64,000 nt of DNA, taken from Azospirillum sp. B510 (lineage in GTDB: Bacteria; Pseudomonadota; Alphaproteobacteria; Azospirillales; Azospirillaceae). The stretch is from assembly GCF_000010725.1 (NCBI RefSeq), contig NC_013857.1, positions 552,001 through 616,000 on the forward strand, read 5' to 3'. A program made the translations under genes and the position numbers. This document shows positions 9,401-21,400 of this stretch, one piece after another (within the stretch, counting starts at the first letter, position 1; each line of letters opens with the position of its first letter). The notes beneath the pieces were generated by a model that saw only the letters and a program-made list of their open reading frames with translations, made no database searches and had not been told where the DNA came from.

Positions 9401-12400
9401 GCTGTTGAGGGGCGGCAGCAGCTTCAGCCCGGTCAGCTGGGCGGCGGTCAGACTGACCGCCCCGCCGCTGGGCGTCAGGCTATGGCCGTTGGCATCGATC
9501 AGCACCGCCCCGGCCGGCATGCCCGACAGGACGACGGTCATCGTCTCCGACCCGTCGGTATCGACCAGTGCCGCCGTCAGGTTCAGCGCGATCAGCGTAT
9601 CCTCGCGGCCGGCGGCGTTGGCGACGATCACGGTGGGCGCGTCGGTGACCGGAGTCACCGTGACATGGATGCTGGCGGTCGTGCTCGCCGTATCCCGGTT
9701 GGAGTTTTCCAGGCTGGTCGCGGTCAGCGTCAGGTCCATGCCGCCGGAATAGTTGCGCGGCGGGGTGACGGTCAGGCCGGACAGTTCCGACGGCTTCAGG
9801 GTCCAGGACCCGTCGCCGTTGTTGAATCCCTGGTTGAGGATCGCGCCGGCCGGCAGACCCGACAGGATGACCGCCATCGTCTCCGACCCGTCGGTATCGA
9901 CAAGGCCGGCTGACAGGTTGAGCGTTATCGGCGTATCCTCCGCCCCCGTCGCGTCATGGACGGTGACGGTCGGCGCATCGGCGACGGCTGTGTAGGTGAC
10001 GGAATAGTTGCCGGTGGTCCAGGCCGGTGTCGCCGTGCCGTCCTGGGAAGCCGCCTCGACCTTGAGCGTGACGGTGCCGGAATAGTTGGCCGGCGGCGTC
10101 AGCGTCAGCGAAGCGCGATCGGACGCCGACAGGCCGCTCAGGTCATAGACGCCGTTGCCCAGCGCCGTGCCGCCTGACAGGGTGAAGCCGGCCGGAACCG
10201 TCACCTTCAGGGCGACGATCGTCTCGGGCACGCCGACCAGATCGGTGACCACCGCGCCGATTGACAGGTGCGCCGCATGATCCTCCAGCGTCGCGCCGGC
10301 GGTAAAGGCGATGCCGGGAGCGTCGCTGACCGGCGCCAGGTCGACGGTCAGGGCCTTGGTGGTGATCGCCCGGTCGGCGTTGCTGTCCTCGCGCGAGACC
10401 GCGGTCACCGTCAGCTGGAAGGTCCCGCTGGCATTGGCGGGCGGGGTGAATTTCAGCCCGTTCAGCTCGGAGGGCGTCAGCACCCAACGATTGTTGGTGG
10501 AGTCGAGATAGCCGGCGGACAGGGTGGAGCCGGCCGGGAGGCCGCTGATGATGACGCTGGCCAGGATCTCGGATCCGTCGGTGTCGGCCAGCGCGGCGGA
10601 GATGTTCAACGCGACGGCGCTGTCCTCGCTGCCCGATGCGGTCTGCACCGTCAGCAGCGGGGCGTCGGCGACGGCGGTGACGGTCACCGCCTGGGTCAGG
10701 TTGGTCCGCACATGGTTGGTACCGGAGATCACCGTGATGCCCAGCGTGAAATCAGCGTCGCTGTCGTGCGGCGGCGTCAGCTTCAGCCCCGCGAGCTTGG
10801 CCGGATCCAGGGAGACGGAACCGTTGGTGACCGCCAGCACATGGCCGGTCGCATCGGTGAGGACGGCGCCGCCGGGGATCCCAGACAGCGTCACCGCCGT
10901 CACGTCGGTCCAGTTGCACAACCCGGAATCGAGGTTCAGGGCAACGGCGGTGTCCTCATTCGTAGTGACGCCGGAGGGCCGGTCGCTGCCGACGCCGGTG
11001 TCGCAGGGAGTGCCCGATCCGCCACCCCCGCCCGTGCCGCCGCCGGTACCGCCGCCGCCAGTTCCCCCCGAGCCGCCGCCCGGAATGGGCGTGGTCCAGC
11101 TCAGCACGAAGCTGTCGGAGACGGTGACGTTGCGGTCGCCCTCGCTCTCGATGCTGTAGGGTTTGACGGTCAGCGTCATGCTGGCGGTGTCGGTGCCGTT
11201 GGCCGCGACATGGGTGATGCCGGCGGCCGCGGTGTCCTTCACGGTCAGCTTCAGCCCGCCATCGGCCAGCGCCGCGGCGTAATCGTCCGGGGTCAGCGTC
11301 CAGGTGCCGTCGCCATGGTCGCGGCCGAAGGACAGCACCGTGCCCTTGGGCACGCCTGTGATGGTGACCGCCAGCCTTTCCGATCCGTCGGTGTCCTGCA
11401 GGAACGCGTTCAGGTTCAGCGCCATGGCGGTCGGCACGCCGGCCACCGACTGGTCATCGACATGATAGGCCTGGATCGCGCCGTTCGCCCCATGCGAAAC
11501 CGGGGCGTCGGCCACGGCGGTGACGGTGACGGTCGGGGTGTAGGTCTTGGTCAGGCTGTCGGTGCCATCCACCGCCGTCACCTTGACGGTGATGGTGAAA
11601 TCGTCGGCGTTGTTCGGCGGCACATGCAGCCACAGACCGCCCATCTTCGTCGGATCGACTGTCCAGCTGCCATCATGGTTGTCGGTCAGCGCCCCCGCCA
11701 CCGTGCTGCTCAGGGTCACCCAGGACGGCAGGCCGGAAATGACGATGGAGGAGATGCGCTCCGACCCGTCGATGTCGCCGGTCAAGGCGGAAATCGTCAG
11801 CGGAATGCCGCCGGGAGCATCCTCCAGAGCGCTGGCACTGATCGAGACGACCGGCTCGTCGGCCTTGGGATCGACGGTGACGGTCAGGTCACGGGTCTCC
11901 TTCAGCGTTCCGCCGGAGGTCACGCCATTCACCGTAAGGATCGGCGCGCCGTTGCTGTCGGTGGTGATGACGTCGACCTTCAGCGCGACGGTGCCGGAGA
12001 AATCCTGCTTCGTCGTCAGCGTCAGCTCGTTGCGATACTGCGCATCGACCGACCAGCGGCCGTTACCGAGGTAGACCAGCCCACTGTCATGCCCCGCCCC
12101 CAACGACAGCCAGGAGCCGGACGGCAGGTTGCTGATGACCAGCGACAGGCGCTCCGACCCGTCATTGTCGGCCATCACCAGATCGCCGAGCCGCAGGTTG
12201 ATCGCCGTATCCTCGTCGCCGCGGGCGCTCAGCGGCCCGCTCGGCGTCACCACGTCGGCCACGCCCTGCACATCGACATGGACGGTCACCGGCGCCGCAT
12301 CGGCGAAGGAGCCATTGGCCCCTTCCGTCGCCCGCGCGGTGAAGGTCAGATTGAACGCGGTGTTGGAGTTGGTCGGCGGGGTGATGGTCAGGCCGCTGAG

Positions 12401-15400
12401 GTCGGCCTGGGTCAGCACCCATTTGCCCAGGGAGGAGTCGTAATGGCCGTGGTTCAGCGTGGCGCCGGCCGGCACGCCGCCGACCAGGATGCTGAGGCTT
12501 TCCGACCCGTCGCGGTCGGTCAGGGCGGCGACCACCGACAGCGGGATGGGGGTGTCCTCGCGCCCCACGGTGTCTGAGGCCGACAGAACCGGCGTGTCGG
12601 CGACCGCGGTGACCGTTACCGTCAGAGACTGCGGCACCGAGGTTGCGGTGGTCGCCCCCTCCACCGAGGTGGCGGAGACCTTCAGCGTCACCGTGCCGGA
12701 ATAGTTCAGCGGCGGGGTGAAGGTCAGGCCGTTCAACTGTCCAGGCGTCAGGGTCCAGCTGCCGTCGGCGTTGTGGATGCCGGCGGACAGGGTGGCCCCC
12801 TCCGGGACGCCGGTGATGGTGATGTGGTCCAGCGTCTCGCCGGTCAGGTCGGACAACCGGGCATCGATGGCCAGCGGGATGGCGCAGTCCTCGTTGCCGG
12901 TGGCCGGCTGGGGGGTGACGATGGGGTCATCGGCGACGCCGGTGACGGTGATGGTCAGGGTCGCCGGTGCCGAGTTGGCGCTGGAGCCATTCTCCCGCTC
13001 CACCGAGGTCGCGACGACGTTGAGGGTGATGGTGCCGGAGAAGTCGTGCGGCGGGGTCAACCGCAGGCTCGCCAGGTCGGTGGCGTTCACCTTCCAGGTC
13101 GTGCTGCCGTCGCTCTGGGTGCTCAGCTTGCTGCCCACCGAAAGAACCGCCCCGTCGGGCACACCGGTGATGGTGACGTAGCCGATGCTCTCCGACCCGT
13201 CGGTGTCGGTCAGGGCCGGGGTGATCTTCAGGGCGACCGAGGTGTCCTCGTCCGTCGCGGCGGCGGCGGCGGTCACCGTCGGCGCATCGGCCACGGCATC
13301 GACGGTGATGACGCCGGTCGCCGTCTGGCTGCCGTAGGCGTTGCCGGCGCTGGTGCTGTCGATGGTCCCGACCGTCAGCTTGTAAGTGAGATCGGCGTCG
13401 GAGTTGTGTGTGGTGACGACCTTCAGCCCCTGCACCGTCCAGGTCCCGGCCGCTCCGCCGACCGCGGCCAGCGCGCTGGTCGGGATCGTCCAGCTGTAAT
13501 TGCCGGACGTATCGGGACCACTGCGCGTCAGCAGCGTGCCGTTCAGGTACAGCGTGGCGCCGGCAACATCCTGCTGCGACGACGCCATGGTCAGCGTGAT
13601 GCTGTTCACCTTTTCAGGGCTGGCCGCATCGACATCACTCAGCGTGATGGTCGGGGCGAGCGGAATGCCGCCGCCGGCGTCCTCGTCGCCGCGCGCGTTG
13701 AGCGTGGTGAGCGTGATGGCGTCGGCCTGCGGCGTAACCTTGATCGTCTGGGTGGCGGTGGAGGTGCCGCCATACCCGTCCGTCACCGTGAAGCTGAAGG
13801 TCTCGGTACCGCTGTAATCGGGATCGGGCGTATAGGTGAAGGTGCCGTCGGCGTTGACCACAAGCGTGCCGTGCTGCAGCCGCGTCGGCTGCCCGTTGGT
13901 GCCCGGCCCCTTGAAGGTCATCATCTCGTCGGTGCGGCCGTTGACCGTGTCCTGGTCGGTGGCCTTCAGCTTGCCGTTGAGGACGGGGGTATCCTCTTTG
14001 GTGGTGGTGGTGGCCGCCGTCGCGGTTGGGGCATAGTTCAGCGCCGTGCGCACATCGACGGGCTGGCCGTCGACATACAGCTCCAGCTTCTCGAAATCGG
14101 CCACCTTGATGCCGAGCGCGGTCAAGGTCGCGGCGTTGGCGACATCGGTATCCTTGGTCGCGGCGTTCGGATCGGCCGCCGCCGCCTCGATCTGGTTGCG
14201 CAGGGTGCGCAGGTCGGCCAGGATCGCGGAATTGGACAGCTGGGCGCTGGTCAGCATCACCCGGAAGGTGTCGATGCCGGCATCGCCATCCTGTAGCTCC
14301 GGATTGGCGGAGGTGCCGCCATCGGTACCGACAGTGAAGATCGACAGATCGTCGCCATCGCCGCCATGGATGGTGTCCACCCCGCCCCCGCCGGTGATGG
14401 TGTCCTTGCCGCCGCCACCCAGCAGGATGTTGGCGCCGCCATCGCCGGTGATGACATCGTCGAAGGCGGAACCAGTGACATTCTCCAGGTTGCGCAGAAC
14501 GTCGGTGCCCTCGCCGGTGCCGACGCCGGTCGCCAGGTTGGCGTTCACCGCGGTGGCCGAATTGGCGTAGGTGACGGTGTCGTTGCCGGCGCCGCCGTCG
14601 ATGGTGTCGTTGCCCGGCCCACCGGCCAGCAGATCGTTGTCCGCCCCGCCGTCCAGGCTGTCGTCGCCCAGCCCGCCGATCAGGGTGTCGTTGCCGGCCC
14701 CACCATATAGGGTGTCGTTGCCGTCGCCACCGTCCAGGCTGTCGTTGCCCTTGGGCGTGTTGGTGAAGCTGATGGTCAATGTCTTGGGCGGGCTGTCGGC
14801 GCTGCTGCCATTCTCCCGCTCGGTGGAGGTCGCGACGACCGTAAGGGTGATGGGATGGCTGGTGTCGCCCTCCTTGGCGGTCAGCGCCAAGCCGGCCAGC
14901 TGCGCCGGGTCCAGGGTCCAGCTGCCGTCAGCGTTCTGGGTCCCGGCACTCAGGCTCGCCCCGGTCGGAACGCCGGTGATCGTCACCTTGGAAATGTATT
15001 CCGACCCGTCGATGTCGGACAGGGAGGGGGTGATCGCCAAACCGGTGACAAAGGTGCCGGTACCATCGCCATAAATGACGTCGTCGCCGCCACCACCGAA
15101 AATGGTGTCGTTGCCGGCGCCGCCCGACAAGGTGTCGTTGCCGGCGGTGCCTGTCAGCGTGTCGTTCTGCCCAACCGCCAGATCATAGGTCACCGGAGAG
15201 ACCGAAACCGTCGGCGTGTCGGCCACGGCGACAACGGTGACGGCCAGCGTCGTCTGGACCGAAACGGCGGCGGCGACACCGTCCTTGGCTGTGGCGGTGA
15301 CCGTCAGTGTGAAATCGACGTCACTGTCATGCTTCGGCGTGATGGTCAGGCCGGTCAGCTGGGCCGCTGTCAACGTCCAGCTGGTGGTGCCGTCGGTCTC

Positions 15401-18400
15401 AGTCACATGGGTTCCGGCGTTGAGCATCGCCCCGGCCGGAACGCCACTGATTTTGATGCTCAGCGTCTCCGACCCGTCGGTGTCGGTCAGGGCGGAGGAG
15501 ATGTTCAGCGGAATCGCCGTGTCCTCATCCCCCGTGACTGCGCTCACGCTCAGCGTCGGCGTGTCGGTCACCGGGTTCACCGTGACGACCAGCGGGGCGC
15601 TGACGCTCACCGGATCGGCGACACCATCCTTGGCCGTCGCCGTGACCGTCAGGGTGAAGTCCACGTCGCTGTTGTGCGGCGGCGTGATCTTCAGACCGGC
15701 CAGCTGGGCCGGCGTCAGCGTGATCGACCCGTTGCCGATCGTCAGCGTGTCGCCGGCACCGTTGGAAAGGCTGGCTCCGCTCGGGATGCCGCTGAGCGTG
15801 ATCGTCAGCGTCTCCGACCCGTCCGTGTCGGTCAGCGCCGGGCTGATCGTCAGCGGGATCGCCGTGTCTTCGTCACCCGTGACCGCGCTCACGCTCAGCG
15901 TCGGCGTGTCGCTCACCGGGTTGACGGTCACCGCCAACGTCTGGGTCACCGACACCGGATCGGCGACGCCATCCTTGGCGGTGGCCGTGACCGTCAGGGT
16001 GAAGTCCACGTCGCTGTTGTGCGGCGGCGTGATCTTCAGGCCGGCCAGCTGGGCCGGCGTCAGCGTGATCGACCCGTTGCCGATCGTCAGCGTGTCACCG
16101 GCACCGTTGGAAAGGCTGGCTCCGCTCGGGATGCCGCTGAGCGTGATCGTCAGCGTCTCCGATCCGTCGGTGTCGGTCAGGGCCGGAGTGATCGTCAGCG
16201 GAATGGCGGTGTCCTCATCCCCTGTCACCGCGCTCACGCTCAGCGTCGGCGTGTCGCTCACCGGGTTGACGGTCACCGCCAGCGTCTGGGTCACCGACAC
16301 CGGATCGGCGACGCCATCCTTGGCCGTCGCCGTGACCGTCAGGGTGAAGTCCACGTCGCTATTGTGCGGCGGCGTGATCTTCAGGCCGGCCAGCTGGGCC
16401 GGCGTCAGCGTGATCGACCCGTTGCCGATCGTCAGTGTATCGCCGGCACCGTTGGAAAGGCTGGCCCCGCTCGGGATGCCGCTGAGCGTGATCGTCAGCG
16501 TCTCCGACCCGTCCGTGTCGGTCAGCGCCGGGGTGATCGTCAGCGGAATGGCGGTGTCCTCATCCCCTGTCACCGCGCTCACGCTCAGCGTCGGCGTGTC
16601 GGTCACCGGGTTGACGGTCACCGCCAGCGTCTGGGTCACCGACACCGGATCGGCGACGCCGTCCTTGGCCGTCGCCGTGACCGTCAGGGTGAAGTCCACG
16701 TCGCTGTTGTGCGGCGGCGTGATCTTCAGGCCGGCCAGCTGGGCCGGCGTCAGCGTGATCGACCCGTTGCCGATCGTCAGTGTATCGCCCGCGCTGTTGG
16801 AAAGGCTGGCTCCGCTCGGGATGCCGCTGAGCGTGATCGTCAGCGTCTCCGACCCGTCCGTGTCGGTCAGCGCCGGAGTGATCGTCAGTGGAATGGCGGT
16901 GTCTTCGTCACCCGTCACCGCGCTCACGCTCAACGTCGGCGTGTCGCTCACCGGGTTGACGGTCACCGCCAGCGTCTGGGTCACCGACACCGGATCGGCG
17001 ACACCATCCTTGGCCGTCGCCGTGACCGTCAGGGTGAAGTCCACGTCGCTGTTGTGCGGCGGCGTGATCTTCAGGCCGGCCAGCTGGGCCGGCGTCAGCG
17101 TGATCGACCCGTTGCCGATCGTCAGCGTGTCGCCCGCGCTGTTGGAAAGGCTGGCCCCGCTCGGGATGCCGCTGAGCGTGATCGTCAGCGTCTCCGACCC
17201 GTCCGTGTCGGTCAGCGCCGGGGTGATCGTCAGCGGAATCGCCGTGTCCTCATCCCCCGTGACCGCGCTCACGCTCAGCGTCGGCGTGTCGGTCACCGGG
17301 TTCACCGTGACGACCAGCGGAGCGCTGACGCTCACCGGATCGGCGACGCCATCCTTGGCGGTGGCCGTGACCGTCAGGGTGAAGTCCACGTCGCTATTGT
17401 GCGGCGGCGTGATCTTCAAGCCGGCCAGCTGGGCCGGCGTCAGCGTGATCGACCCATTGCCGATCGTCAGCGTGTCGCCCGCGCTGTTGGAAAGGCTGGC
17501 CCCGCTCGGGATGCCGCTGAGCGTGATCGTCAGCGTCTCCGACCCGTCCGTGTCGGTCAGCGCCGGGGTGATCGTCAGCGGAATCGCCGTGTCCTCATCC
17601 CCCGTGACCGCGCTCACGCTCAGCGTCGGCGTGTCGGTCACCGGGTTCACCGTGACGACCAGCGGAGCGCTGACGCTCACCGGATCGGCGACGCCATCCT
17701 TGGCCGTCGCCGTGACCGTCAGGGTGAAGTCCACGTCGCTGTTGTGCGGCGGCGTGATCTTCAGGCCGGCCAGCTGGGCCGGCGTCAGCGTGATCGACCC
17801 ATTGCCGATCGTCAGCGTGTCGCCCGCGCTGTTGGAAAGGCTGGCCCCGCTCGGGATGCCGCTGAGCGTGATCGTCAGCGTCTCCGACCCGTCCGTGTCG
17901 GTCAGCGCCGGGGTGATCGTCAGCGGAATCGCCGTGTCCTCATCCCCCGTGACCGCGCTCACGCTCAGCGTCGGCGTGTCGCTCACCGGGTTCACCGTGA
18001 CGACCAGCGGAGCGCTGACGCTCACCGGATCGGCGACGCCATCCTTGGCGGTGGCGGTGACCGTCAGGGTGAAGTCCACGTCGCTGTTGTGCGGCGGCGT
18101 GATCTTCAAGCCCGCAAGCTGGGCCGGCGTCAGCGTGATCGACCCGTTGCCGATCGTCAGCGTGTCGCCCGCGCTGTTGGAAAGGCTGGCCCCGCTCGGG
18201 ATGCCGCTGAGCGTGATCGTCAGCGTCTCCGACCCGTCCGTGTCGGTCAGCGCCGGAGTGATCGTCAGTGGAATGGCGGTGTCTTCGTCACCCGTGACCG
18301 CGCTCACGCTCAGCGTCGGCGTGTCGGTCACCGGGTTGACGGTCACCGCCAGCGTCTGGGTCACCGACACCGGATCGGCGACGCCGTCCTTGGCCGTCGC

Positions 18401-21400
18401 CGTGACCGTCAGGGTGAAGTCCACGTCGCTGTTGTGCGGCGGCGTGATCTTCAGGCCGGCCAGCTGGGCCGGCGTCAGCGTGATCGACCCATTGCCGATC
18501 GTCAGCGTGTCGCCCGCGCTGTTGGAAAGGCTGGCCCCGCTCGGGATGCCGCTGAGCGTGATCGTCAGCGTCTCCGATCCGTCGGTGTCGGTCAGGGCCG
18601 GAGTGATCGTCAGCGGAATGGCGGTGTCCTCATCCCCTGTCACCGCGCTCACGCTCAGCGTCGGCGTGTCGCTCACCGGGTTGACGGTCACCGCCAGCGT
18701 CTGGGTCACCGACACCGGATCGGCCACGCCGTCCTTGGCCGTCGCCGTGACCGTCAGGGTGAAGTCCATGTCGCTGTTGTGCGGCGGCGTGATCTTCAAG
18801 CCGGCCAGCTGGGCCGGCGTCAGCGTGATCGACCCGTTGCCGATCGTCAGCGTGTCGCCCGCGCTGTTGGAAAGGCTGGCTCCGCTCGGGATGCCGCTGA
18901 GCGTGATCGTCAGCGTCTCCGACCCGTCCGTGTCGGTCAGCGCCGGGGTGATCGTCAGCGGAATCGCCGTGTCCTCATCCCCCGTGACCGCGCTCACGCT
19001 CAGCGTCGGCGTGTCGGTCACCGGGTTCACCGTGACGACCAGCGGAGCGCTGACGCTCACCGGATCGGCGACGCCATCCTTGGCGGTGGCCGTGACCGTC
19101 AGGGTGAAGTCCACGTCGCTGTTGTGCGGCGGCGTGATCTTCAAGCCGGCCAGCTGGGCCGGCGTCAGCGTGATCGACCCATTGCCGATCGTCAGCGTGT
19201 CGCCCGCGCTGTTGGAAAGGCTGGCCCCGCTCGGGATGCCGCTGAGCGTGATCGTCAGCGTCTCCGACCCGTCCGTGTCGGTCAGCGCCGGGGTGATCGT
19301 CAGCGGAATCGCCGTGTCCTCATCCCCCGTGACCGCGCTCACGCTCAGCGTCGGCGTGTCGCTCACCGGGTTCACCGTGACGACCAGCGGAGCGCTGACG
19401 CTCACCGGATCGGCGACGCCATCCTTGGCCGTCGCCGTGACCGTCAGGGTGAAGTCCACGTCGCTATTGTGCGGCGGCGTGATCTTCAAGCCCGCAAGCT
19501 GGGCCGGCGTCAGCGTGATCGACCCATTGCCGATCGTCAGCGTGTCGCCCGCGCTGTTGGAAAGGCTGGCCCCGCTCGGGATGCCGCTGAGCGTGATCGT
19601 CAGCGTCTCCGATCCGTCCGTGTCGGTCAGGGCCGGAGTGATCGTCAGCGGAATGGCGGTGTCCTCATCCCCTGTCACCGCGCTCACGCTCAAGGTCGGC
19701 GTGTCGCTCACCGGGTTGACGGTCACCGCCAGCGTCTGGGTCACCGACACCGGATCGGCGACACCATCCTTGGCCGTCGCCGTGACCGTCAGGGTGAAGT
19801 CCACGTCGCTGTTGTGCGGCGGCGTGATCTTCAAGCCGGCCAGCTGGGCCGGCGTCAGCGTGATCGACCCGTTGCCGATCGTCAGCGTGTCGCCCGCGCT
19901 GTTGGAAAGGCTGGCTCCGCTCGGGATGCCGCTGAGCGTGATCGTCAGCGTCTCCGACCCGTCCGTGTCGGTCAGCGCCGGGGTGATCGTCAGCGGGATC
20001 GCCGTGTCTTCGTCACCCGTCACATTGCTCACGCTCAGCGTCGGCGTGTCGGTCACCGGGTTCACCGTGACGACCAGCGGGGCGCTGACGCTCACCGGAT
20101 CGGCGACGCCATCCTTGGCCGTCGCCGTGACCGTCAGGGTGAAGTCCACGTCGCTGTTGTGCGGCGGCGTGATCTTCAAGCCCGCAAGCTGGGCCGGCGT
20201 CAGCGTGATCGACCCGTTGCCGATCGTCAGCGTGTCGCCCGCGCTGTTGGAAAGGCTGGCCCCGCTCGGGATGCCGCTGAGCGTGATCGTCAGCGTCTCC
20301 GACCCGTCCGTGTCGGTCAGCGCCGGAGTGATCGTCAGTGGAATGGCGGTGTCTTCGTCACCCGTGACCGCGCTCACGCTCAGCGTCGGCGTGTCGCTCA
20401 CCGGGTTGACGGTCACCGCCAGCGTCTGGGTCACCGACACCGGATCGGCCACGCCATCCTTGGCGGTGGCGGTGACCGTCAGGGTGAAGTCCACGTCGCT
20501 GTTGTGCGGCGGCGTGATCTTCAAGCCCGCAAGCTGGGCCGGCGTCAGCGTGATCGACCCGTTGCCGATCGTCAGCGTGTCGCCCGCGCTGTTGGAAAGG
20601 CTGGCTCCGCTCGGGATGCCGCTGAGCGTGATCGTCAGCGTCTCCGACCCGTCGGTGTCGGTCAGCGCCGGAGTGATCGTCAGCGGAATGGCGGTGTCCT
20701 CATCCCCTGTCACCGCGCTCACGCTCAAGGTCGGCGTGTCGGTCACCGGGTTGACGGTCACCGCCAGCGTCTGGGTCACCGACACCGGATCGGCGACGCC
20801 GTCCTTGGCCGTCGCCGTGACCGTCAGGGTGAAGTCCACGTCGCTGTTGTGCGGCGGCGTGATCTTCAAGCCCGCAAGCTGGGCCGGCGTCAGCGTGATC
20901 GACCCGTTGCCGATCGTCAGCGTGTCGCCCGCGCTGTTGGAAAGGCTGGCTCCGCTCGGGATGCCGCTGAGCGTGATCGTCAGCGTCTCCGACCCGTCCG
21001 TGTCGGTCAGCGCCGGGGTGATCGTCAGCGGAATCGCCGTGTCCTCATCCCCCGTGACCGCGCTCACGCTCAGCGTCGGCGTGTCGGTCACCGGGTTCAC
21101 CGTGACGACCAGCGGAGCGCTGACGCTCACCGGATCGGCGACGCCATCCTTGGCCGTCGCCGTGACCGTCAGGGTGAAGTCCACGTCGCTGTTGTGCGGC
21201 GGCGTGATCTTCAGGCCGGCCAGCTGGGCCGGCGTCAGCGTGATCGACCCATTGCCGATCGTCAGCGTGTCGCCCGCGCTGTTGGAAAGGCTGGCCCCGC
21301 TCGGGATGCCGCTGAGCGTGATCGTCAGCGTCTCCGACCCGTCCGTGTCGGTCAGCGCCGGGGTGATCGTCAGCGGAATCGCCGTGTCCTCATCCCCCGT